A DNA stretch of 64,000 bases from positions 186,001 through 250,000 of the forward strand of contig NZ_JHXO01000005.1 in the NCBI RefSeq assembly GCF_000621705.1, in the 5' to 3' direction. The notes under the pieces were generated by a model that ran no database searches, was not told the origin of the DNA, and saw nothing but the letters and a program-made list of their open reading frames with translations. This DNA is from Prolixibacter bellariivorans ATCC BAA-1284. GTDB taxonomy: Bacteria > Bacteroidota > Bacteroidia > Bacteroidales > Prolixibacteraceae. Shown in pieces: positions 44,718-52,741 of this stretch. The translations under genes and the position numbers were made by a program. Positions within the stretch are counted from its first letter, which is position 1, and each line of letters begins with the position of its first letter.

Positions 44718-45188
44718 ATGGTTATGAAAGAACTAAACGAAGGAGGTAAAGCTCCTGATTTTAAAGGTAAAAACCAAGAAGGTAAAACTATTTCGCTCGA
44801 TGATTTCAAAGGGAAGAAGTTAATTCTGTATTTTTACCCGAAAGATAATACACCGGGATGCACTGCCGAAGCCTGTGACCTGAATGATAACTACGATTAC
44901 TGGATTTCAAAAGGATATGAAGTAGTTGGAGTCAGTCCCGACTCCGAAGAATCGCACCGGAAATTTATCGATAAGTTCGGATTGAAATTCAATTTAATTT
45001 CTGACCCGGAAAAAGATCTCCTTCAGGCATATGGTGCCTGGGGTGAAAAAAATTTGTACGGCAAGACTTACATGGGAGTGTTGCGTACCACATTTGTTAT
45101 TAATGAAGAAGGAATTATTGAGAAAATCTTCCGGAAAGTAAAAACGAAGGAACATACAAAACAAATAGCCGGAGAACTCAACCTCTGA
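44718..45188 (+). CDS. bcp: Thioredoxin-dependent thiol peroxidase (Bcp/PrxQ)
   Basis: This 156-residue peroxiredoxin has the peroxidatic Cys48 in TPGCTAEACDL and the resolving-type Cys53 five residues later, the Bcp/PrxQ pattern. ILYFYPKDNTPGC, VVGVSPDSEESHRKFIDKF and RTTFVINEEGIIEKIF complete the thioredoxin fold. It reduces hydroperoxides using thioredoxin. A second ATG two codons in is equally possible. It lies 21 bp before recA, so peroxide defence and DNA repair appear to be in one operon. Confidence 0.95.
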   Translation: MVMKELNEGGKAPDFKGKNQEGKTISLDDFKGKKLILYFYPKDNTPGCTAEACDLNDNYDYWISKGYEVVGVSPDSEESHRKFIDKFGLKFNLISDPEKDLLQAYGAWGEKNLYGKTYMGVLRTTFVINEEGIIEKIFRKVKTKEHTKQIAGELNL

Positions 45189-45209
45189 AACTAAATTACG
45201 CTTAATTAT

Positions 45210-46232
45210 ATGGCTAAAGAAGAACAGCAGAATGTAAACAAAGAAAAGCTGAAAGCACTTCAGCTGACAATGGACAAAATTGAGAAGAGCTACGGAAAAG
45301 GCTCTATCATGCGTATGGGCGACCGTGCGCACGAAGATGTTCCGGCCATTCCTTCAGGCTCAATCTCACTCGACGTGGCTTTGGGAGTTGGTGGATTCCC
45401 CAAAGGTCGTGTCATCGAAATATACGGACCGGAATCGTCGGGTAAAACCACGCTGGCCATTCATGCCATTGCTGAATCACAAAAACAGGGTGGTATTGCT
45501 GCCATCATTGATGCGGAACACGCATTCGACCCGTTTTATGCCCGTAAGCTAGGTGTCGATATCGATGAGTTGCTGATTTCGCAGCCCGATAACGGTGAAC
45601 AGGCACTGGAAATTGCTGATAACCTGATTCGCTCCGGAGCAGTTGACCTGGTTGTGATTGACTCAGTAGCTGCTTTGACTCCGAAAGCGGAAATTGAAGG
45701 TGAAATGGGTGATGCACGTGTTGGCTTGCAGGCCCGCCTGATGTCGCAGGCGTTGCGTAAACTGACAGGTAACATTAGCCGCACCAAAACCTGCTGTATC
45801 TTTATTAACCAGTTGCGTGAAAAAATCGGTGTGATGTTCGGTAACCCGGAAACAACCACCGGTGGTAATGCTCTGAAATTTTATGCTTCCGTTCGTCTCG
45901 ATATCCGCCGTATCGGTCAGATTAAAGATGGCGAAGAGGTACAGGGAAACCATACGCGCGTGAAGGTTGTGAAAAATAAAGTCGCTCCACCTTTCCGCAA
46001 AGCGGAATTCGACATCATGTATGGTGAAGGAATTTCGAAAACAGGTGAAATTATTGACCTGGGGGTTGATTTGAATATTATTAAGAAGAGTGGTTCCTGG
46101 TTCAGTTATGGTGAAACAAAACTCGGACAGGGGCGCGAAAGTGTGAAAAACCTATTGAAAGATAACCCGGAGTTGGCAGAGGAATTGGAAACAAAAATTC
46201 TGGAAGCCATTACTTCGTCGGTCGAGCAATAA
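45210..46232 (+). CDS. recA: Recombinase RecA
   Basis: This 340-residue protein is full length. Walker A is [10 protein letters not shown] (residues 73-82), Walker [11 protein letters not shown], and the L1/L2 regions read [17 protein letters not shown] and [18 protein letters not shown]. It catalyses homologous strand exchange and triggers the SOS response. No LexA site was recognised upstream because the gene directly follows bcp. A strong terminator follows. Confidence 0.99.
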   Translation: MAKEEQQNVNKEKLKALQLTMDKIEKSYGKGSIMRMGDRAHEDVPAIPSGSISLDVALGVGGFPKGRVIEIYGPESSGKTTLAIHAIAESQKQGGIAAIIDAEHAFDPFYARKLGVDIDELLISQPDNGEQALEIADNLIRSGAVDLVVIDSVAALTPKAEIEGEMGDARVGLQARLMSQALRKLTGNISRTKTCCIFINQLREKIGVMFGNPETTTGGNALKFYASVRLDIRRIGQIKDGEEVQGNHTRVKVVKNKVAPPFRKAEFDIMYGEGISKTGEIIDLGVDLNIIKKSGSWFSYGETKLGQGRESVKNLLKDNPELAEELETKILEAITSSVEQ

Positions 46233-46258
46233 ATTTTTCTTAAGAAATACATGTGATT

Positions 46259-46293
46259 CTGGACCGGGGAAATCCCGGTTCAGATTTTTTTTA
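46259..46293 (+). terminator. Rho-independent terminator after recA
   Basis: CTGGACCGGG pairs with CCCGGTTCAG (10 bp, one G-T pair) around a 5-nt loop, followed by eight T. It separates bcp-recA from the threonine operon. Confidence 0.93.
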
Positions 46294-46337
46294 ACCTTTG
46301 TGCAAGTGAATAGCTGATAATTCATAATATTTTGCCC

Positions 46338-48761
46338 ATGAAGATTTTGAAATTCGGAGGAACGTCAGTCGGATCGCATGAAAATGTAAGAAGGATTGAC
46401 GAAATAGTAAAAGGACAAAATACCCCTGTCATCGTGGTGGTATCGGCACTGAGCGGCATTACGGATACATTGCTGCTGACAGCCCGAACAACAGCTGAGG
46501 GCGGAGAATTTACAACAGGTTTATCAGCCATTCGAACACGGCATGAAGAGATGGCCGGACAACTTTTTGCCGGTGAGCAATTGAACCGGGTGTTGTCCAA
46601 ATTGCATCCTTATTTCGAAGAGCTGGAAAAAATTTTTCAGGGTGTTTCATTGATTTATGAACTCACTCCGAAAACCCTCGATAAAATTGTGGGCTTTGGA
46701 GAGCGGATGTCGTCGTTGCTGATTAGCGAATTTTTGAAGGCAGAACTGATTGACAGTGCGGCAGTCATCAAAACGGATGAGAATTTTGGCCGGGCGTATG
46801 TGGACTTGGACAAAACCTACCAATTAATAGCTGAACGATGTGGTAACCTGAAAGGGGTAGCTGTGGCTCCCGGTTTCATTTCGTCTTCGTCAAATGGCGT
46901 GATGACCACGCTTGGACGCGGAGGTTCCGATTATACAGCGGCATTATTCGCTGCAGCGATGGACGCTGAAAAGCTGGAAATTTGGACTGACGTAGATGGA
47001 TTTATGACCGCTGATCCACGTGTCATCAGCAAAGCCTATCCTATTCCCTCGCTGACTTATTCGGAGGCAATGGAGTTGTCGCACTTTGGTGCGAAGGTGA
47101 TTTATCCGCCTACAATCTTACCCGTTTATAAAAAAGGCATTCCGGTTCAGATAAAGAATACGATGGCCCCCGAAGCCGAGGGAACACTCATTGGGTTGGA
47201 GGAGACTGATTGGAAAGATCGGCCCATCAAAGGGATTTCATCCATGTCGGGGATTACGCTGATTACCGTTCAGGGCCTCGGAATGATTGGCGTAACCGGA
47301 ATATCGTCCCGGATTTTCGGTGTCCTGGCGCGGAAAGAAATCAATGTGATTCTCATTTCACAGGCTTCGTCGGAGAACTCCATTAGTTTTGCGGTTGATT
47401 CGGGATGTGCCGAGGTGGCGCGTGAAGGAATTGAAGAAGAGTTTACCGCGGAAATAGCTTCCGGGCGTATCAATAAGATTACGGTGGAGGAAAATCTTTC
47501 TATCGTGGCAATTGTCGGTGAGCACATGAAACATTCTGCCGGTATTGCCGGAAAATTGTTCCATACCATCGGGAAAAACGGGATTAACGTGGTCGCCATT
47601 GCACAGGGGGCTTCCGAGCAAAATATTTCGTGGGTCGTGAAGCATTCCGATTTACGGAAAACATTGAATGTGGTTCATGAATCATTCTTTCTGTCGCCAT
47701 ATATCGAATTAAACATCTTTCTGGTCGGAATAGGGACGGTGGGACGCGACCTGTTGAAACAGATAGAACAGCAGCAACCACGTTTGATGCGCGATCATCG
47801 TTTGAAGATAAAGCTGGCCGGCGTGGCTAACTCCCGGAAGATGTATTTCGACCGGGCCGGGATTCAAATCAGTGAGGTGGAGAGCCTTTTGAAATCCTCG
47901 GAAGAGAAGTCCAATATGACGGCATTCTGCCAGGAAATGATTGGAATGAACATGTTCAACTCGGTGTTTGTCGATTGTACGGCTAATGCCGAAATAGCAG
48001 AACATTACCACCATATTCTCGATAACTTCATTTCAGTGGTGGCCGCAAATAAGGTAGCAGCTTCATCGTCTTTTAGCCGGTACAAAAAACTGAAAGATAC
48101 GGCCAGTAAAAAAGGTGTGAAGTTTTTGTTCGAAACGAATGTGGGTGCAGGATTACCATTGATTTCCACCATTAACGATCTGCAACGTTCGGGTGATCGT
48201 ATCCAACGCATCGAAGCGGTTCTTTCCGGAACACTGAACTTCATTTTCAATACGCTAAGCGAAGAAATTCCGTTGAGTCAGGCCATCCGAATGGCAAAGG
48301 AAGAAGGATATGCAGAACCTGATCCGCGCGTCGATTTAAGCGGTATCGATGTGGTACGTAAGCTGGTTATCCTTGCCCGTGAATCGGGGTACGAAATAGA
48401 GAAGGAAGATGTGAAAATGGAACCATTTATTCCGCAGAAATACTTTGATGGAATGCTGGACGAATTCTGGAAAAACATCAACGAGATGGATGAAGAGTTT
48501 GAACAGCGCCGGAAAGAACTGGCAGCAAATAATCAACGCTGGCGTTTTGTCGGAAAGCTCGAGAATGGTCAGGCTGAAGTGGCTTTGCGCATAGTAGATG
48601 CCCGTCATCCATTCTTCGACCTCGAAGGCAGTAATAATATTGTATTGCTTACCAGCGAACGGTACAACGAGTTTCCGATGCTAATCAAAGGATACGGAGC
48701 AGGTGCCGCCGTAACAGCAGCCGGCGTATTTGCCGATTTGATTAAGGTTTCGAATATCTGA
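46338..48761 (+). CDS. thrA: Bifunctional aspartate kinase/homoserine dehydrogenase
   Basis: This 807-residue protein is counted from the ATG at 46338 (MKILKFGGTSVGSHEN); a TTG two codons earlier is less likely. The aspartokinase half (about 1-300, with KFGGTSVG and TTLGRGGSDYTAAL) is followed by ACT domains (about 310-450) and a homoserine dehydrogenase half (from about 460) with LVGIGTVGRDLL, VAANKVAAS and FETNVGAGLPLIST. It catalyses the first and third steps of threonine/methionine synthesis. It heads the threonine operon with the PGM-like gene and thrC; threonine feedback through the ACT domains is expected. Confidence 0.97.
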   Translation: MKILKFGGTSVGSHENVRRIDEIVKGQNTPVIVVVSALSGITDTLLLTARTTAEGGEFTTGLSAIRTRHEEMAGQLFAGEQLNRVLSKLHPYFEELEKIFQGVSLIYELTPKTLDKIVGFGERMSSLLISEFLKAELIDSAAVIKTDENFGRAYVDLDKTYQLIAERCGNLKGVAVAPGFISSSSNGVMTTLGRGGSDYTAALFAAAMDAEKLEIWTDVDGFMTADPRVISKAYPIPSLTYSEAMELSHFGAKVIYPPTILPVYKKGIPVQIKNTMAPEAEGTLIGLEETDWKDRPIKGISSMSGITLITVQGLGMIGVTGISSRIFGVLARKEINVILISQASSENSISFAVDSGCAEVAREGIEEEFTAEIASGRINKITVEENLSIVAIVGEHMKHSAGIAGKLFHTIGKNGINVVAIAQGASEQNISWVVKHSDLRKTLNVVHESFFLSPYIELNIFLVGIGTVGRDLLKQIEQQQPRLMRDHRLKIKLAGVANSRKMYFDRAGIQISEVESLLKSSEEKSNMTAFCQEMIGMNMFNSVFVDCTANAEIAEHYHHILDNFISVVAANKVAASSSFSRYKKLKDTASKKGVKFLFETNVGAGLPLISTINDLQRSGDRIQRIEAVLSGTLNFIFNTLSEEIPLSQAIRMAKEEGYAEPDPRVDLSGIDVVRKLVILARESGYEIEKEDVKMEPFIPQKYFDGMLDEFWKNINEMDEEFEQRRKELAANNQRWRFVGKLENGQAEVALRIVDARHPFFDLEGSNNIVLLTSERYNEFPMLIKGYGAGAAVTAAGVFADLIKVSNI

Positions 48762-48862
48762 TGCGGATTTGAAATTGGTTACTTACAAATTGTAAGTTGA
48801 TTTAATGTAACAGGATGAGGTAATCTTTCCTGATTGATAATTTATGAATGTAACTTAATGCC

Positions 48863-50074
48863 ATGAAATATATAGTAATCCTTGGAGACGGAATGGCTGA
48901 TTTGCCCGAGCCATCAAAAGGAAACCTCACTCCGCTGATGGCCGCCAATACACCGCATTTGGACAAGCTGGCGGCGATGGGGAAGAGTGGGTTGTTCAAA
49001 ACCATCCCCGAATCGTTGCACCCGGGAAGTGAAGTGGCCAATATGGCGGTGCTGGGTTACGATGTGGAAGCGGTTTTCGAAGGCCGTGGTGTGCTCGAAG
49101 CGGCCAGCATTGGTGTCGAACTTCAGCCTGATGATTTAGCCATGCGCTGTAACCTGGTGTGTGTCGAAGGTGACATCCTGAAAAACCATTCAGCCGGACA
49201 TATCGGTACCGAAGAAGGTGCCGAACTGATTGCTTATCTGAATGAAAAACTGGGAACCGACAAGGTTCGGTTTTATCCGGGTGTTTCATATCGTCATTTG
49301 CTGGTTATTAAAGGCGGAAACAAAATGGTGAAATGTGTGCCTCCGCACGATGTGCCGGAGAAGCCTTTTGCCGGTTTGCTGCCCGAAGCTTCATCGCCGG
49401 AAGGCGAAGAAACAGCCGCACTTATCCGTCAGCTGATTTTGGATTCACAGAAAATACTGGCCGATCATCCGGTTAACCGGAAGAGGAGAGAGGCCGGAAA
49501 AGATCCGGCAACTTCCGTGTGGCCATGGTCACCCGGTAACAAACCGAAAATGCAGACTTTGCAGGAGATGTATGGTCTTGGGCCTGCAGCCGTAATTTCC
49601 GCAGTCGATCTCATTCAGGGCATTGGCGTGTATGCCGGCATGGATGTGATCAAAGTGGAAGGCGCCACCGGTTTGTACGATACCAATTACGAAGGCAAGG
49701 CGCAAGCCACCATCGATGCATTGCGCGATCACGATTTTGTCTATCTTCACATTGAAGCGAGTGACGAAGCGGGCCACGAAGGTGATTACGATTTGAAGGT
49801 AAAAACGATTGAATATCTCGATAATCGTGTGGTTCGTTTCCTTTTGGAAGAAACGGAGAAAATGGACGAATCGGTAGCGCTGTCATTGTTGCCCGATCAT
49901 CCCACGCCCTGGAAAATACGGACGCACACGCGGGATGCCATTCCTTTCGTGATTTACCGCCCGGGTGAAACACCTGACGAGGTGACCGCTTACACCGAAC
50001 AAGCTGCGGCCAAAGGCGCATATGGCACGGTGGAAGGTAACCAGTTTATGAAAAAATTTCTCGGAATCGAATAG
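48863..50074 (+). CDS. Cofactor-independent PGM-like enzyme, proposed homoserine kinase
   Basis: This 403-residue alkaline-phosphatase-superfamily protein has ILGDGMADLP at residues 5-14, EGRGVLEAASIGVEL, and metal-site motifs HIEASDEAGHEGD and LLPDHPTPWKIRTHTRDAIPF. It resembles archaeal-type ApgM. In Bacteroidota the gene between thrA and thrC has been proposed to replace the missing homoserine kinase, and that exact arrangement is seen here (4 bp before thrC). No GHMP-type thrB is visible in the window. Phosphoglycerate mutase activity remains an alternative. Confidence 0.9.
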   Translation: MKYIVILGDGMADLPEPSKGNLTPLMAANTPHLDKLAAMGKSGLFKTIPESLHPGSEVANMAVLGYDVEAVFEGRGVLEAASIGVELQPDDLAMRCNLVCVEGDILKNHSAGHIGTEEGAELIAYLNEKLGTDKVRFYPGVSYRHLLVIKGGNKMVKCVPPHDVPEKPFAGLLPEASSPEGEETAALIRQLILDSQKILADHPVNRKRREAGKDPATSVWPWSPGNKPKMQTLQEMYGLGPAAVISAVDLIQGIGVYAGMDVIKVEGATGLYDTNYEGKAQATIDALRDHDFVYLHIEASDEAGHEGDYDLKVKTIEYLDNRVVRFLLEETEKMDESVALSLLPDHPTPWKIRTHTRDAIPFVIYRPGETPDEVTAYTEQAAAKGAYGTVEGNQFMKKFLGIE

Positions 50075-50078
50075 AGTC

Positions 50079-51380
50079 ATGAAATATTACAGTACCAATA
50101 ACGAAGCACCTAACGTTGATTTACGCACGGCCGTAACCGAAGGTCTGGCACCCGACCGCGGATTGTATATGCCCGAACGCATTGTTCCGTTGCCGGAATG
50201 GTTTTTCAAAGAGATGGAATCATTCACTTTCCGTGAAATTGCATTCGAAGTAGCGAAGCATTTCTTTGGCGAGGACATTCCGGAAGCCGATTTGCGGGAG
50301 ATTGTGTTCGATACGCTCTCGTTCGATGCGCCGCTGGTGCATGTGCGCGATTCCATTTATTCGCTCGAACTTTTCCATGGCCCGACACTCGCGTTCAAAG
50401 ATGTTGGCGCCCGGTTCATGGCTCGTCTGCTTGGCTATTTTCTGTCGCAGCAAAAGGGAAAGGTAAATGTGCTGGTGGCCACTTCGGGCGATACAGGAAG
50501 TGCTGTAGCCAATGGTTTTTTCAACGTACCCGGAATTCACGTTTACGTACTGTACCCGAAAGGGAAAGTGAGCGAAATTCAGGAGAAACAGTTCACCACG
50601 CTGGGACATAACATTACCGCGCTGGAAATTGACGGTACGTTCGACGATTGCCAGCGATTGGTGAAATCAGCCTTTATGGATGAAGACCTGAAGAAACAAC
50701 TGACGCTAACTTCGGCTAATTCCATCAATGTGGCGCGTTTTCTGCCGCAGGCGTTTTACTATTTCAATGCCTGGGCCCATCTTCCCGAAAAGGATAAAAA
50801 ACTAGTCTTCTCGGTGCCCAGTGGCAATTTCGGAAACCTGACCGCCGGCTTATTTGCCAAACGAATGGGCCTTCCGGTGCATCGTTTTATTGCAGCCAAC
50901 AACCGCAACGATGTGGTGTTTGAGTACCTGAAAACAGGAGACTTCAAGCCACGGCCGTCGGTGGCTACCATTGCCAATGCCATGGACGTAGGCGATCCGA
51001 GCAACTTTGCCCGCATTCTCGATTTGTATCAGAATGATGTGAAAGCCATTCGGAAAGATATCTCCGGAACTCGATATACCGACGAAGAGATTCGCGAAAC
51101 GTTGGGCCGTGTATACAAACAGACGGGCTACCTGCTCGATCCGCATGGAGCCATCGGCTACCAGGCGCTGGAAGATAATCTTCATCCCGGTGAGGCCGGA
51201 ATTTTCCTGGAAACAGCCCACCCGGCCAAATTTACTGAAACGGTAGAGGGTGTGATTGGGAAAGGGAATGTACCGATGCCCGAACGCCTGGAGAATTTCC
51301 TACGCAACGAACACATGATTGATTCGCTTAACGCTTCGTTCGATGCATTCAAAACCTTCTTGCTGGAGCACGCTGAATAG
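50079..51380 (+). CDS. thrC: Threonine synthase
   Basis: This 433-residue PLP enzyme has the cofactor lysine Lys107 in LAFKDVGARF and the phosphate-binding loop ATSGDTGSAVANGF. The N-terminal YYSTNNEAPNVDLRTAV and SGNFGNLTAGLFAKRMG are typical of the bacterial long-form enzyme. It converts O-phosphohomoserine to threonine. It is the third and last gene of the operon; no simple intrinsic terminator follows at once, but a palindromic repeat and hairpin lie within the next 220 bp. Confidence 0.98.
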   Translation: MKYYSTNNEAPNVDLRTAVTEGLAPDRGLYMPERIVPLPEWFFKEMESFTFREIAFEVAKHFFGEDIPEADLREIVFDTLSFDAPLVHVRDSIYSLELFHGPTLAFKDVGARFMARLLGYFLSQQKGKVNVLVATSGDTGSAVANGFFNVPGIHVYVLYPKGKVSEIQEKQFTTLGHNITALEIDGTFDDCQRLVKSAFMDEDLKKQLTLTSANSINVARFLPQAFYYFNAWAHLPEKDKKLVFSVPSGNFGNLTAGLFAKRMGLPVHRFIAANNRNDVVFEYLKTGDFKPRPSVATIANAMDVGDPSNFARILDLYQNDVKAIRKDISGTRYTDEEIRETLGRVYKQTGYLLDPHGAIGYQALEDNLHPGEAGIFLETAHPAKFTETVEGVIGKGNVPMPERLENFLRNEHMIDSLNASFDAFKTFLLEHAE

Positions 51381-51414
51381 AAATTGATTCTTCATTGTAA
51401 GTTTTCTCCGTTTT

Positions 51415-51475
51415 ACCCCTCCAAACTTCCCCTAAAGGGGCGGCTTAAAGTCCCTTTTAGAGGATTTAGGGGGTT
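51415..51475. repeat. Palindromic intergenic repeat (CCCCTAAAGGGG type)
   Basis: The element has a perfect inner palindrome CCCCTAAAGGGG (51429-51440) and C-rich/G-rich outer arms (ACCCCTCCAAAC and ATTTAGGGGGTT). Repeats of this kind, rich in CCCCTAAA, are common between genes in Bacteroidota. It may act as a weak terminator or be a small mobile relic. Only one copy is visible here. Confidence 0.55.
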
Positions 51476-51571
51476 AATGCGAAGCATTTTTATTTCAGGG
51501 AACTGGTTAACGTAATCTATTAGGTTGTTTAGTCAAAAAATTGGGTCCCCTGGCTAAAATTTTCAGTCCGG

Positions 51572-51594
51572 AAACTAATCGATTAGTTTTTTTA
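51572..51594 (+). terminator. Possible terminator hairpin in the thrC-nigD gap
   Basis: AAACTAATCGATTAGTTT is a perfect 18-nt palindrome followed by TTTT. It can form a short hairpin with a 4-6-nt loop and a T-run. Confidence 0.45.
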
Positions 51595-51657
51595 GTCTAT
51601 TCTTTAACTCTTTTGGGGCTTCGATTACGTTATTTAATGTGTGGAAGGGTAAATTTA

Positions 51658-51861
51658 TCGTGTCACACCTCAAAATCATCGGATTGATCCATTATTTTAC
51701 TTCCTGGAAAGACAACTTCAGACAAGAACTTCGATGATTTTGTACTTGCAAAGGTTAATTAAAGGGATGAAAGGAGAAAAAGAATTATTCCCGGCAATGA
51801 TTTACGCTATCACTTCGATGATTTTCTGAATTAACACTCCGGAACGCAACCTTTGACACGA
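51658..51861. repeat. Segment bounded by inverted repeats with repeated CGATGATTTT
   Basis: TCGTGTCA (51658) and TGACACGA (ending 51861) are perfect inverted repeats. Inside them AAAATCATCG (51672) mirrors CGATGATTTT (51816), and a further direct copy lies at 51732. The direct copies are 84 bp apart, which is four times 21, and TGATTT recurs at 51735, 51798 and 51819. The segment may be a small non-autonomous element or a third phased array. No gene lies in 51381-51915. Confidence 0.4.
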
Positions 51862-51915
51862 TTTTTGTCGTCATGTTTATACCAATTGAGTTAATAAAGA
51901 GAGAAAGGTCTGATT

Positions 51916-52617
51916 ATGAGAAAGGTGTTTTTATTGCTGTTAGGCGTATCGTTTCTGGCTGTTGTAACAACATCCTGCGATACCGATGATGATGGAAAAT
52001 ATTCCGTCGGTGATTTTATTGTTAGCCTCGGCGTTGTCCAGAAAGAGAGTCCGGATGCGAGCTCGTATGTCATTAAAATGGACAATGGCGATTCGTTTGT
52101 TCCGGTAGCTACGTCGGTTCCCTTTGCGAACATCTATAACAATCAACGGGTATGGATGAATTTTAATCCACTGGACGATAAAACCAATAGTGATGGTTCG
52201 CTCATTTATTACGGAAAATTGAACGATTTACGGAATATTCTTTATAAGGATATTTCCGTTGCTTCACAAGTGGATGCTGACAGCATGGGCTATGATCCCA
52301 TCGATGTGAAAGACATCTGGATGTCGCAGGATAGTATCCTGAATGTTGAGATTTCCTTCTACACGGCCGGTTCAACGCACTACATTAACCTGGTGAACGA
52401 TGAAACCGGGGATGGAGTGGCACAACCGTATATGCTCGACTTGAAACACAATGCACGCGGGGATGAGCAGGCTTACCGGACTTCGGGCATCGTCAGCTTC
52501 AAGCTGGGAACCCTGAAGGCAGCTGGCAATAATTCGATTAATTTTATTGTTCGGTACACCAACTATGACGGACAGACTATTCAAGAACCGGTTATGACCT
52601 ATCATTACGGGACCTGA
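51916..52617 (+). CDS. NigD-like lipoprotein
   Basis: This 233-residue lipoprotein has lipobox VTTSC (Cys21) followed by an acidic stretch. The domain order matches NigD-like proteins: an N-terminal small beta-barrel (FVPVATSVPFANIYNNQRVWM, LIYYGKLNDLRNILYKDI) and a C-terminal beta-sandwich (VEISFYTAGSTHYINLV, GIVSFKLGTLKAAGNNSINF). NigD was first named from a bacteriocin-linked locus, but most family members have no known role. No bacteriocin genes are adjacent here. It is a single gene with a terminator. Confidence 0.88.
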   Translation: MRKVFLLLLGVSFLAVVTTSCDTDDDGKYSVGDFIVSLGVVQKESPDASSYVIKMDNGDSFVPVATSVPFANIYNNQRVWMNFNPLDDKTNSDGSLIYYGKLNDLRNILYKDISVASQVDADSMGYDPIDVKDIWMSQDSILNVEISFYTAGSTHYINLVNDETGDGVAQPYMLDLKHNARGDEQAYRTSGIVSFKLGTLKAAGNNSINFIVRYTNYDGQTIQEPVMTYHYGT

Positions 52618-52645
52618 GCAGGGATAATTCATAGGCAGAAAGTCG

Positions 52646-52680
52646 AAACCCGCTGTGTAACATAGCGGGTTTTGTTTTGT
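52646..52680 (+). terminator. Rho-independent terminator after the NigD-like gene
   Basis: AAACCCGCT pairs perfectly with AGCGGGTTT around a 9-nt loop, followed by T-rich sequence. Confidence 0.9.
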
Positions 52681-52686
52681 CCTTTC

Positions 52687-52716
52687 TTGACCGAATGATT
52701 ATTCGGATTAAATTTG
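52687..52716 (+). promoter_or_regulatory. Bacteroidota promoter (TTG-N19-TAAATTTG) for the S9 peptidase
   Basis: TTG at 52687-52689 is followed after 19 nt by TAAATTTG (52709-52716), matching the -33 and -7 consensus and spacing of Bacteroidota sigma factor promoters. The start codon is 26 bp downstream. Confidence 0.65.
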
Positions 52717-52741
52717 TGTCAAATCAGAAAATTGTTGTACA

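Noticed and set aside
46293-46337. A threonine leader-peptide attenuator before thrA.
   Set aside because: The gap after the recA terminator is only about 45 bp, with no Thr/Ile-rich peptide and no competing hairpins.
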